Shown piece by piece: positions 43,324-51,821 of a DNA stretch of 64,000 nt (the stretch's first letter is position 1; each line of letters starts with the position of its first letter). The stretch spans positions 20,347 through 84,346 of the forward strand of contig NZ_DFUE01000018.1 in the NCBI RefSeq assembly GCF_002379585.1, given 5' to 3'. The notes under the pieces were generated by a model, which saw only the letters and a list, made by a program, of their open reading frames with translations, did not search any database and was not told the origin of the DNA. Source of the DNA: Pseudomonas sp. UBA4194. GTDB lineage: Bacteria; Pseudomonadota; Gammaproteobacteria; Pseudomonadales; Pseudomonadaceae. A program made the position numbers and the translations under genes.

Positions 43324-43596
43324 TCAGGCTGCCTGTCTGGACGTGACGAACGCCGCGAGGCTGGCCACGTTGTTGAAATGGTTGCGCGTGTCCTTGGCGT
43401 CGGCGTCGATCTTGATGCCGTAGCGCTTCTGGATGGCCAGGCCCAGTTCCAGGGCGTCTACCGAATCCAGGCCAAGGCCTTCGCCGAACAGAGTCTGCTG
43501 GTCGCCGATGTCCTGGGCGCTGATGTCTTCAAGGCCCAGGGCATCGATGATCAGTTGCTTGATCTGCAAGTGCAGCTCAGTGTTGGGGTTGCTCAT
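43324..43596 (-). CDS. apeE: Acyl carrier protein 1 of the aryl polyene cluster
   Basis: A 90-residue acyl carrier protein with Ser45 in GLGLDSVDALELGLAI as the phosphopantetheine attachment site. It overlaps the acyltransferase gene by 20 bases. Two ACPs, one for priming and one for elongation, are typical of aryl polyene systems. Confidence 0.88.
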   Translation of the reverse strand: MSNPNTELHLQIKQLIIDALGLEDISAQDIGDQQTLFGEGLGLDSVDALELGLAIQKRYGIKIDADAKDTRNHFNNVASLAAFVTSRQAA

Positions 43597-44389
43597 CCAG
43601 GGCGAGCTCCTTGTTGAAGTAGTGATGCAGATGATCGTTGAGCTTGCGCGAAGCTTGGGGAGCGTGCCCTTGCGCCGCGAACGCCTGTGGGTCTATATCG
43701 GCGCCCACGCGAAAACTGAAGTGCGGACGTCGCGCCGCGATGCGGTACCAGGGCTCGGCCTTGGTCAGGGTGCTGGGCGTGACAGTGATGATCACGGGGG
43801 TTAGCACCCGCGCGCCACGCAAGGCAATGGCCGCGCCGCCGCGATGAAAGGCGGGGGCTTGCCCGGGCGGGGTGCGGGTGCCTTCGGGAAACAGGATCAG
43901 GCTCTGGCCGTCTTGCAATGCTGCGGCGGCATTGTCGAGCATGTCCAGGCTGCCGTCATTGCTGACGTAACCGGTGGCGCGCACCGCGCCGTGGGTGAAG
44001 GGGTTCTGCCACAGGGTCTGTTTGACCACGCAGTTGGCACCACGCACCAGGCCGATCAGGAACACCACGTCGATCAAGGAAGGGTGGTTGGCGATGATCA
44101 TCTGCCCCGGGCGTCCGAGCTTGTGCGCGCCTTGTACCTCGTAGGTCAGCACGCCCGCACGGGCCATGAAACGGATGAACAACCAGAACAGTCGGCTGAC
44201 CACCACGCGGGCCCGTCTGCCACGCACGGCGGGGTCACCCGGCAGGCAGGCCAGCAGCGGAAAGACCAGCAGGCGCAGGCACAGCCCGCCCAGGCCGAAG
44301 AGCGCGAAACTGCACGCGGTTGCCAGCAGGCGCCAGTAGTAGGCGTTGCGGCGCTTGGGCTTGTTCAATGGCTGCGTTGCCAGGTCCAT
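43577..44389 (-). CDS. PlsC-like acyltransferase of the aryl polyene cluster
   Basis: A 270-residue 1-acylglycerol-3-phosphate acyltransferase-like protein: an N-terminal membrane segment (about residues 20-50), the catalytic NHPSLIDVVF (H102, D107) and LFPEGTRTPPG. It fits the ApeD position. It probably transfers the aryl polyene or a fatty acyl group to a glycerol-based lipid, giving the membrane anchor. It overlaps apeC by 25 bases. Confidence 0.87.
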   Translation of the reverse strand: MDLATQPLNKPKRRNAYYWRLLATACSFALFGLGGLCLRLLVFPLLACLPGDPAVRGRRARVVVSRLFWLFIRFMARAGVLTYEVQGAHKLGRPGQMIIANHPSLIDVVFLIGLVRGANCVVKQTLWQNPFTHGAVRATGYVSNDGSLDMLDNAAAALQDGQSLILFPEGTRTPPGQAPAFHRGGAAIALRGARVLTPVIITVTPSTLTKAEPWYRIAARRPHFSFRVGADIDPQAFAAQGHAPQASRKLNDHLHHYFNKELALDEQPQH

Positions 44390-45105
44390 GCGCGACTCTT
44401 CCAGAAGTGTTGGCAGGTGGACCGTTGCGCGAGCAGGGTACGCAGCAGATCAAGGGCATGGGGCCAGCCTTGTTCGGCCGATGCTTCGATTCGCGGGGGT
44501 TCGGCTCGCTGGGCAAGGGTCAGCGACCACTCGGTACCCGGCGTCAGCAGCAAGCCCACGGCATAGGGGAAGGGCACGTCGTCGACCCAAGGGGCATAGG
44601 CGGCCGGTGGCAAGTCTTCGGCCACCACCAGCAGTACGGCCGGCGCGCCCTCGTCCAGCAGCGCGGCGGCCTCCATGACGCCGTGCTCCAGGCCGTCGCC
44701 TGCAGCTGCCAGAGCAGTCATCTCGCTGGTGGAGCCGCGCATGATCGACCACAGGCCGATCACTGCGTTGTGTACCGACAGGCTGAACTGCGTGGGCGAC
44801 AGCGGCTGCTCGGCGGCCAGGTCGCTGAGGATGTCGAAGGTGCGCGGGGTTTCGCCGTGGCGGGAGACGAACACGAAGGGCAGGTCGCTCGAACCTTCGG
44901 CCAGTGGCCAGCCGACATGAAAGGCCATGCGCGCCATGCGACTCAGGCGTCGGCGCTGCATGGCCGGCAGAAAAGACACGTCAGGCGCGGCGTCAATGTC
45001 AGGTGACGGGGGCTGCGGCGTCGTCAGGGTGCTCCAGCGTTGCCAGTCGTGCGCCGACGACAGCCCAGGCGCCCAGGCTCGCCATTGTGCGATATTGAAT
45101 GTCAT
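44365..45105 (-). CDS. apeC: Aryl polyene chain-length factor ApeC
   Basis: A 246-residue short ketosynthase-like protein of the beta-ketoacyl-synthase N-terminal type (PF13723-like). It lacks the catalytic Cys and His motifs seen in ApeO and ApeR, as expected for a chain-length factor. Recognisable pieces are PFVFVSRHGETPRTFDILSD and FSLSVHNAVIGLWSI. It is the first gene of the cluster; the ATG at 45103-45105 follows a roughly 100-base leader and a candidate promoter. Confidence 0.87.
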   Translation of the reverse strand: MTFNIAQWRAWAPGLSSAHDWQRWSTLTTPQPPSPDIDAAPDVSFLPAMQRRRLSRMARMAFHVGWPLAEGSSDLPFVFVSRHGETPRTFDILSDLAAEQPLSPTQFSLSVHNAVIGLWSIMRGSTSEMTALAAAGDGLEHGVMEAAALLDEGAPAVLLVVAEDLPPAAYAPWVDDVPFPYAVGLLLTPGTEWSLTLAQRAEPPRIEASAEQGWPHALDLLRTLLAQRSTCQHFWKSRAWTWQRSH

Positions 45106-45203
45106 TACAGTGCTCGTTCCCGCCCTGTGTGCAGGGCTTCCATTCCATGGTGTCGATTGGGGATAGCGTCGACTCTGGCATGGTGCAGTGTCTGAGGGCG
45201 CGC

Positions 45204-45232
45204 ATTATCCCGGTGGGGCGTGGTGGGTGCAA
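45204..45232 (-). promoter_or_regulatory. Candidate promoter and operator of the aryl polyene operon
   Basis: On the minus strand TTGCAC (45227-45232), exactly 17 bases, GATAAT (45204-45209). An inverted repeat GCAAAC-N11-GTTTGC (45229-45251) overlaps the -35 and could bind a dimeric regulator. The rest of 45106-45527 shows no convincing gene on either strand. Confidence 0.45.
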
Positions 45233-45527
45233 ACAATGCTTGCAGGTTTGCCCTGCGAACGCGCTGATTCTGCGCATGAATGCCGCAAGCCAGGCGCCCG
45301 CACCAGCGCTGCTGATGAAGGAGCAAGATTGCATGGCGCGGAATGTATCGAAAACCCTACTCAGAGGCGAGGGTATGTATCTGAAGGTCTTGTAGGAAAA
45401 AGATGTGCGGTTTTGGAGAATCCACTGGCCTTGGCATGAATGACTTGAAATCGATAGCCCCGTGCGCTAGCTAAATTCACACAGCGGCCACTACACTCGA
45501 GGTTTTACCGCTCACGGAGGGCTTTAC

Positions 45528-46298
45528 ATGCGGCGCGTGGTGTTCAATCAGAAAGGCGGGGTGGGCAAGTCCAGCATCGCCTGCAACCTGGCGGCCGTCA
45601 GTGCGAACGAAGGCTTTCGCACGCTGTTGATCGACCTCGATGCCCAAGCCAACTCCACCCAGTACCTCACCGGGCTGACCGGGGATGACATTCCCATGGG
45701 GATCGCCGATTTCTTCAAGCAGACGTTGTCGTCCGGGCCGTTTTCCAAGAAGGGCAAGGTCGACATCTACGAGACCCCCTACGACAACCTGCATGTGGTG
45801 ACGGCAACCGCCGAGTTGGCCGATTTGCAGCCCAAGCTGGAGGCCAAACACAAGATCAACAAACTGCGCAAGTTGCTCGACGAACTCAGTGAGGACTACG
45901 AGCGTATCTATATCGATACCCCGCCAGCGCTTAACTTCTACGCCGTTTCAGCATTGATCGCGGCCGATCGGGTGTTGATTCCCTTCGACTGCGACAGCTT
46001 TTCCCGGCACGCGCTGTATGGGCTGATGGCCGAGATCGAGGAATTGAAGGAAGACCACAACGAAGCACTGGAAGTGGAAGGCATCGTGGTCAATCAGTTC
46101 CAGCCCCGCGCCAGCCTGCCTCAGCAGATGCTCGATGAATTGATTGCCGAAGGCTTGCCGGTGCTACCGGTGTATCTGGGCAGCTCGGTGAAAATGCGCG
46201 AGTCCCACGAACGCAACATGCCGTTGATTCACCTGGATCCGAGGCACAAGCTGACGTTGCAGTTCGTGGAGTTGCATGGTTTGCTGGAGCAGCGCTAG
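45528..46298 (+). CDS. Orphan ParA/Soj-family ATPase
   Basis: A 256-residue ParA-type ATPase with a deviant Walker A motif (KGGVGKSSIACNLA), Walker A' (LLIDLDAQANSTQYL) and Walker B (YIDTPPALNF). No ParB gene or parS-like array is near, so it is not the chromosomal or a plasmid ParAB pair; orphan ParAs in Pseudomonas position other cargo. A GGAGG ribosome site lies before ATG 45528. It is divergent from the aryl polyene operon. Cargo unknown. Confidence 0.88.
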   Translation: MRRVVFNQKGGVGKSSIACNLAAVSANEGFRTLLIDLDAQANSTQYLTGLTGDDIPMGIADFFKQTLSSGPFSKKGKVDIYETPYDNLHVVTATAELADLQPKLEAKHKINKLRKLLDELSEDYERIYIDTPPALNFYAVSALIAADRVLIPFDCDSFSRHALYGLMAEIEELKEDHNEALEVEGIVVNQFQPRASLPQQMLDELIAEGLPVLPVYLGSSVKMRESHERNMPLIHLDPRHKLTLQFVELHGLLEQR

Positions 46299-46318
46299 GG
46301 CGGGGGCAGGAGGTTCAG

Positions 46319-46375
46319 GGATCGCCCTGGGCCAATACCGCGATCCGCTTTGGCGCCTGCTTCAGGGCGATCCCC
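46319..46375. terminator. Shared hairpin between convergent genes
   Basis: Perfect 12-bp inverted repeat GGGATCGCCCTG (46319-46330) and CAGGGCGATCCC (46364-46375) in the short gap between the ParA and HicB-like genes. It may act as a bidirectional terminator; there is no T-run. Confidence 0.45.
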
Positions 46376-46393
46376 GCAACAGCGAGCACCGTT

Positions 46394-46738
46394 TCAAGAC
46401 GCGACTTTTTCCAGTTCATGCTCAAGGCTACGCTGCACGAATTGATTGATGCTGACACCAAGCGCAGCAGCGGCTTCACTGATCTGGGCATGCAGGCTTT
46501 CAGGTAGCCTTAGCTGAAACTTTCCCGAGTAGTTCTTGATAGGGTCAATGCCTTCTTCGGCACAAACCTCGAGGAAGACTTTCAGGGATTGCGCACCTTC
46601 GACCCGTAACGCGTTGACGCTATCGGCATAGAAGTCTGCCCCACAGTTGAGGTTTATGAATTCGCCTCTGAACAACCCCGCCTGCGAGTCGTACTGAATG
46701 ACCGCTTTGTGGCCGTCGATGATCATGATGTTGTTCAT
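46394..46738 (-). CDS. Solitary HicB-family protein
   Basis: A 114-residue protein: a degraded RNase-H-like HicB fold at residues 1-65 (AVIQYDSQAGLFRGEFINLN, LKVFLEVCAEEGIDP) and a ribbon-helix-helix-type DNA-binding tail (KFQLRLPESLHAQISEAAAA, VSINQFVQRSLEHEL). This is the long HicB type often found alone. No HicA toxin frame is present on either side (46739-46927 checked). ATG 46738 gives the family-typical N terminus; the frame is open to 46867. Probably a transcription regulator or relic antitoxin. Confidence 0.8.
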   Translation of the reverse strand: MNNIMIIDGHKAVIQYDSQAGLFRGEFINLNCGADFYADSVNALRVEGAQSLKVFLEVCAEEGIDPIKNYSGKFQLRLPESLHAQISEAAAALGVSINQFVQRSLEHELEKVAS

Positions 46739-46899
46739 GGTGTGACCCCATTTTTCAGTGAGCAACGATAATGCCCCAAGAGCCTGGCGCGGGTCAGTCA
46801 GCTGGATCGGCGCTGGATGTAGGTCGTTTCCGGATATGGGTCGGGCCTGCTGTGGCGTTGAGGCCAATATCGCTCGGAGTAGCCCTTGGCGGAGATCTG

Positions 46900-46926
46900 G
46901 CGGGCCCTTCGCGGGCGGGCCCGCCC
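46900..46926 (-). terminator. GC-rich palindrome after selO
   Basis: GCGGGCCC ... GGGCCCGC, including the 14-base palindrome GGGCGGGCCCGCCC (46913-46926), begins 2 bases beyond the selO stop. No U-tract follows, so this may be a stability hairpin rather than a true terminator. Confidence 0.35.
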
Positions 46927-46927
46927 C

Positions 46928-48373
46928 TCAAGACGAACAACTGATCTCCAGGTGCTTGCCCCATTCCGGCGGCCGTTGCGCATAGGTTTCCATGCCCGGC
47001 TGTTCGGTAAAGGGAGTACTCAGCACCTGGTGCAGTCGCCGCACCTCGTCATAATCCCCGGCTTCGGCGGCATCGATGGCGTTCTGTGCCAGATAGTTGC
47101 GCAGGATATACAGCGGGTTCACCGTGTTCATGCGCTCGGTCCGGCCCTGTACCACGTCGCGGTTCATACGGGCCTGATAGTCCGCCGCCCAGGCGTCGAA
47201 GCCGAGCATGTCGACGAAGTCGTCACGCAGCACCGCGAGCGAGCCTTCTTCGCCCAGCCGGCGGAAGAACAGGGTGTAATCCACACCACTGTTCTGCATC
47301 AGCGCCAGCAACCGCTCCACCAGCACCTTGTCGCCGTCTTCGGCCAGGGTGAAGCCCAGCCGCCGGCGCATCAGGTCCAGGTAGGCCGCCTCGTACAGCG
47401 GCAAGAACAACCCCAGCGCTTCACGCAACGCCTCCACACCGATGAACGGCGTCAACGCCTGGGCCAGTGCGCTCAGGTTCCAGTGGGCAATCGGCACCTG
47501 ATTGCTGAAGCTGTAACGCCCCTCATGGTCGGAGTGGTTGCAGATGAAATTCGCATCGAAATCATCCAGAAACGCAAACGGTCCGAAGTCGAAGGTGATG
47601 CCCAGAATCGACATGTTGTCGGTGTTCATCACGCCATGACAGAAGCCATAGGCCTGCCACTTGGCGATCAGCTCGGCATTGCGCTCGACGATCTCGCGGA
47701 ACATGTCCAGGTAAGGCTCGGGCTGCGTCAGGCAGCCGGGAAAATGCTGGGCCAGCACATGCTCGCCGAGCTGCTTCTGCAGTTCGGGCTGTCGGGTGTA
47801 ATAGAAATATTCGAAATGGCCGAAGCGGATATGACTCGGCGCCAGGCGCAGCACCATGGCCGCGCGTTCCTGCTTCTCGCGCCACACCGGGGTGTCCGAC
47901 GCCACCACGCTGAGCGCCCGGCTGCTGGGAATACCCAGGGCATGCAAGGCTTCGGAGGCCAGGAACTCGCGGATCGAGGAGCGCAATACCGCGCGGCCAT
48001 CGCCCATGCGCGAGTAGGGCGTCTGCCCGGCACCCTTGAGGTGCAGGTCCCAGTGCTGGCCGGCGTCGTTGTACACCTCGCCCAGCAGCAGCCCGCGGCC
48101 GTCGCCCAACTGGGGATTGTAATGGCCGAACTGATGACCCGAATAGATCATCGCCCGTGGCTGGGCCTCGCTCCACAGCTTGTGGCCGCTGAACAGCTCG
48201 GCGAACACGGCGGTGTCGGCGCAGCTGGGGTCCAGATCCAGCAAGGCCATGGCCGCTTCACTGGCCACCACCAGCCTGGGGTTGTCGATGGGCGCTGGCA
48301 GCACCTCGGTGGAGAACGCATCGCCCAAGCGGGCGAAGCGGTTGTCGAAGGTCAGTTCGTCGAGGCCTTTCAA
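46928..48373 (-). CDS. selO: Protein adenylyltransferase SelO
   Basis: A 481-residue pseudokinase-fold enzyme (YdiU/UPF0061) that transfers AMP to protein hydroxyls and responds to redox stress. Motifs: GDGRGLLLGE, KGAGQTPYSRMGDGRA, SSIREFLASEAL, and the metal-binding DNMSILGITFDFGPF. The C terminus ends SCSS; Cys is at the position where animal homologues carry selenocysteine. I place the start at TTG 48371-48373 (MKGLDELTFDN...), because AGGAG lies six bases upstream and homologues begin there; the GTG at 48394 is the alternative. Confidence 0.9.
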   Translation of the reverse strand: MKGLDELTFDNRFARLGDAFSTEVLPAPIDNPRLVVASEAAMALLDLDPSCADTAVFAELFSGHKLWSEAQPRAMIYSGHQFGHYNPQLGDGRGLLLGEVYNDAGQHWDLHLKGAGQTPYSRMGDGRAVLRSSIREFLASEALHALGIPSSRALSVVASDTPVWREKQERAAMVLRLAPSHIRFGHFEYFYYTRQPELQKQLGEHVLAQHFPGCLTQPEPYLDMFREIVERNAELIAKWQAYGFCHGVMNTDNMSILGITFDFGPFAFLDDFDANFICNHSDHEGRYSFSNQVPIAHWNLSALAQALTPFIGVEALREALGLFLPLYEAAYLDLMRRRLGFTLAEDGDKVLVERLLALMQNSGVDYTLFFRRLGEEGSLAVLRDDFVDMLGFDAWAADYQARMNRDVVQGRTERMNTVNPLYILRNYLAQNAIDAAEAGDYDEVRRLHQVLSTPFTEQPGMETYAQRPPEWGKHLEISCSS

Positions 48374-48394
48374 GGCGTTCTCCTGGTGGCTCAC

Positions 48395-51300
48395 TCAGTC
48401 AAGTTTCGAGGGCGGTGGGTTGGGCGCTTCCACCGCCTGGGTCACGGCGGGTGGCTCGGCGCCTGCAACCGGTGCCGCCGGTGTGGCGGGTTGCAGGGTG
48501 CCAACGCTTTCACCGTCTTCGGCAGGGACCAGCTTGTACTCCTTGCCCTGCGTATTCTTCAGGTAGATCTCCATCTGCCGGAACGAAATGTTGATGTTCT
48601 GGCGTTTGAATTCCTTGTTGATGAAGCGGTTGATCTCGTCCAGCACCGGGTTGCGGTCGCCCAGGTCACGCACGTGCATGCGCAGCTCGTGGTCCAGGGT
48701 ACTTTCGCCGAAGTTGAGGAAGTACACGATCGGCTCCGGCTCCTTGAGTACCCGCGGGTTCTCCCGGGCAGCCTGCAACAGCAGGCTGCGCACCAGGTCT
48801 AGGTCCGAACCGTAGTCTACGCCCAGTTTCAGGGTGACCCGGGTAATGGTGTCGGTCAGCGACCAGTTGATCAACTGTCCGGTGATGAAGGTCTTGTTGG
48901 GGACGATGATGTCCTTGCGGTCGAAGTCGGTGATGGTGGTGGCGCGAATGCGGATCTTGCTCACCGTGCCCGACAGGTTGCCGATGGTGATGGTGTCACC
49001 GATACGCACCGGACGTTCGAACAGAATCATGATGCCGGAAATGAAGTTGGCGAAAATCTCCTGCATGCCGAAGCCCAGGCCCACCGACAGCGCCGCCACC
49101 AGCCATTGCAGCTTGTCCCAGCTCACCCCCAGCGTCGACAGGGTGGTGACGAAACCCAGCCCGGCGATGATGTACGAAAGCAGGGTGGTGGTGGCGTAGG
49201 CACTGCCCTGAGCCAGGTTTAGCTTGGACAGCACCAGCACTTCCAGCAAGCCGGGCAGGTTGCCTGCCAGCACGAAGGTGATGGCAATGATCACCAGGGC
49301 ACCGATGAAGTCGCCGAGGCTGATCGGTACCATGCTCATGGCCGCGCCCGTGCCGCTGGTGTACTCGTAAAGGGTGATGTTGTCCAGGTAGGCGAACACG
49401 CTGATCAGGTCCGTCCAGACCCAATACAGCGCGCCGATGAAGCCGCACAGCAGGGCTAGGCGTACCAGGCGCAGGGACTGCTGGTTGACCTGCTCGATGT
49501 CCAGGGTCGGCTCTTCCACGGGAATTTCGCCGTCGCCATTTTCCTTGGCTGCCTGGCGCTTGGCCAGCGCGCGGCTGTAGGCCAGACGTCGGGCCGCCAC
49601 GCTCAGGCCACGAACGAAGGCGGCTTCGATCACCAGCCACAACATCATCAGGTACAGCGTGTCGATCAGCCGATCGGTGAGCTTCAAAGCGGTGTAGTAG
49701 TAGCCGAAGCACACCGCCACGAACAGGGCGATGGGCAAGGCCGTGAACAGGACGCCCACGGTCTTGCGGAACAGGGATGCGTTCTGGTGCGTCGGGCTGC
49801 TGATCAGCAAGCGGCCCAGCAACCACGCCATCAGTGCGTAGCAGGTCAGCACCACGGCAATGCCCAGCACGTCCTCGGCCAGTGACGAGGGCTGCAACTC
49901 GGCCACCGCCACCACCGACACCAAGGCCAGCACCACGAAGCCCAGGCGGCGGATCCAGCCTTGCAGGAACGCTACCTGGGCGCGCTCCCAACGGAAATGC
50001 AGCTCGGCCACGCCGCCTGGCGCCAGAATCCGGTAGGCGGTATAGAACACCAGCCAGGCCTGGGCGATCTGTAGTACCGCAGCGCCGAGACCGGCGTTCT
50101 GTCCGCGGGCATCGATCAGCAGCGCGTAGCCACACAGTGCCAGGCCCAGCGCCACCGGCATCGCCAGCAGAATGTTGATGAAGATCGCCGCCGGCGTGTG
50201 CCACTGCCGGTCACGCTTGAAGTGACCAATGTCCTGGTGCACCGCATTGAGTTTTTCGTACAGGTAGCTGCGCTTCCACAGCAGCAGGCCAATCACCAGC
50301 AACAGCGGCAGGAACAGCAACGGCCGTTGCACCAGGCCATCGGCCAGTTCACTGACACTGGAGGCCCAGGGCAGGGTGGTCACCTGGTTTTCCAGGCGCC
50401 GTGGCACGGCCTTGAACCACTCGTCGTCCAGCGGTTTGTTACTGGGAATCCAGAACATCTGCTCGTCGAGGGTCGAGCGCAGGCTTTGCGCTGTGTCCAA
50501 CAGTTGTTTCTGGTTGAGCTGCAGCGTGATCGATTCGTTGAGCAGCGCGCTGAGTTCACGGTTCAAACGCTCCAGCAGGTCGCTGCGGGTAACGGCCAGA
50601 TCCAGCAAGGTCTTGCGCAACTGCGGGGTGTTCTGGTCCGCCACCTGGTTGGCCAGCAGGTTATCCACATACGCGGCCGGGCTGCTGATCAACTCGCGCT
50701 GCTGATTGACCTCGAACTGGTACAGGCGGATATCGGCGATCTGGTCGGCCAGATCCTTGTCGACCTTCAGGTGCGGCAGCGCCTGCTTCTGCTTGTAGAG
50801 AATCTTGGACAGCAACAGGCTGCCCTTGAGCACGCTGATCTGCTCGTCCAGGGCCTGATCGCTCTGGGTGACGTTGTCCAACTGCTGCTTGGTCTTGAGG
50901 TTCTGCTGAGTCACTTCGTTGAGGCGGTCGGTACTGCGCAGCAGGTAGTCCGAGAGCTTGACGTTGTTGGCGCTCTCGGTGGCCAGCAGGCTGCTGCCCC
51001 CGGACTTCTGCGCCTCCAGCGATTGCTGGGTCACGGTTTCCTGGGACTGAGCCAGGCGTTTCTGGTTGATCAGGCTTTGCAGGTCCTGCACTTCCTGGCT
51101 CAGGCGGCCGGTTTTTTCCAGCATCAGGTCGTGCTGGGCATTGCCCAGGTCTTGCAGGGTGCTGTTGCCGGCCAGCTCCTGACGGCGCAGATTGACCAGC
51201 GCATTGATGGCGCCCAGTTCGGCGTTGAGCTGGGTGCGCATGTCGGCGGTCAAGGCCTTGCCGCCGTCCTTGCCCAGCTTGAGCGTGCTGTTGATCTGCT

Positions 51301-51784
51301 GGACGCGGTTCTGGCTGGCGCTGATTTCGGTCTGGGCTCGCTCGGGCCGCGTCTGCGCGGTGATGATCAAGCTATTGGCGTCGGACAAGGCCTTTTGCAG
51401 GTCGCCCTGCTCAGCCGTGCGCTCGCTGAAGATCTGCTCCAGCTGCGGCACGCTCAGGGTCGCGTAACGTTGCTCCACCGGGATGACCCGCGTGCCCTTG
51501 AGTCGGGTCAGCTCGTGCTGGGCATCGGCGGTCTGCTTGGGCGCATCGGCCAGCTGTTTCTTCAGGTCGGCCAGCTTGCGCTCGTTGTCCTGTTGGTTGC
51601 CCAACCAGGTGAGCGTTTGCTCCAGGACCTGTTGCAGGGCTTTCTGATCGGCTTCTGGCAGTTTGCGGTCGGCGATCTTGTCGAGGCTTTGCTGCACCGC
51701 GTCACGGTTGACCGGGTCGGCCGCCTGAACGCCGGCGACCACGAGACACAGCCCCAGAAGGGCTGCGGATAGGAAATTGCGCAT
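48395..51784 (-). CDS. mscK: Mechanosensitive channel MscK/KefA
   Basis: A 1129-residue potassium-dependent mechanosensitive channel. A signal peptide (MRNFLSAALLGLCLVVAGVQA), a long periplasmic coiled-coil region to about residue 490, eight or so membrane helices, then the MscS core with pore helix and cytoplasmic vestibule (GLGFGMQEIFANFISGIMIL, RPVRIGDTITIG). Length is close to E. coli MscK. The C-terminal 40 residues are Pro/Ala rich. Its stop is adjacent to the alternative selO start, so the two may be co-transcribed. Confidence 0.92.
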   Translation of the reverse strand: MRNFLSAALLGLCLVVAGVQAADPVNRDAVQQSLDKIADRKLPEADQKALQQVLEQTLTWLGNQQDNERKLADLKKQLADAPKQTADAQHELTRLKGTRVIPVEQRYATLSVPQLEQIFSERTAEQGDLQKALSDANSLIITAQTRPERAQTEISASQNRVQQINSTLKLGKDGGKALTADMRTQLNAELGAINALVNLRRQELAGNSTLQDLGNAQHDLMLEKTGRLSQEVQDLQSLINQKRLAQSQETVTQQSLEAQKSGGSSLLATESANNVKLSDYLLRSTDRLNEVTQQNLKTKQQLDNVTQSDQALDEQISVLKGSLLLSKILYKQKQALPHLKVDKDLADQIADIRLYQFEVNQQRELISSPAAYVDNLLANQVADQNTPQLRKTLLDLAVTRSDLLERLNRELSALLNESITLQLNQKQLLDTAQSLRSTLDEQMFWIPSNKPLDDEWFKAVPRRLENQVTTLPWASSVSELADGLVQRPLLFLPLLLVIGLLLWKRSYLYEKLNAVHQDIGHFKRDRQWHTPAAIFINILLAMPVALGLALCGYALLIDARGQNAGLGAAVLQIAQAWLVFYTAYRILAPGGVAELHFRWERAQVAFLQGWIRRLGFVVLALVSVVAVAELQPSSLAEDVLGIAVVLTCYALMAWLLGRLLISSPTHQNASLFRKTVGVLFTALPIALFVAVCFGYYYTALKLTDRLIDTLYLMMLWLVIEAAFVRGLSVAARRLAYSRALAKRQAAKENGDGEIPVEEPTLDIEQVNQQSLRLVRLALLCGFIGALYWVWTDLISVFAYLDNITLYEYTSGTGAAMSMVPISLGDFIGALVIIAITFVLAGNLPGLLEVLVLSKLNLAQGSAYATTTLLSYIIAGLGFVTTLSTLGVSWDKLQWLVAALSVGLGFGMQEIFANFISGIMILFERPVRIGDTITIGNLSGTVSKIRIRATTITDFDRKDIIVPNKTFITGQLINWSLTDTITRVTLKLGVDYGSDLDLVRSLLLQAARENPRVLKEPEPIVYFLNFGESTLDHELRMHVRDLGDRNPVLDEINRFINKEFKRQNINISFRQMEIYLKNTQGKEYKLVPAEDGESVGTLQPATPAAPVAGAEPPAVTQAVEAPNPPPSKLD

Positions 51785-51821
51785 AGGTTAAAAGTCGTAC
51801 AGCTCGAAAGAGAATGGCAGT

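Noticed and set aside
45106..45527. Small genes in the gap before the ParA gene (for example 45099-45395 and 45105-45326)
   Set aside because: Their translations have no protein-like pattern, lack ribosome sites and cover the candidate aryl polyene promoter.
46739..46927. HicA toxin partner for the HicB-like gene
   Set aside because: No frame on either strand encodes a HicA-like small basic protein; the short open frames lack the family's Gly-Ser-His motif.
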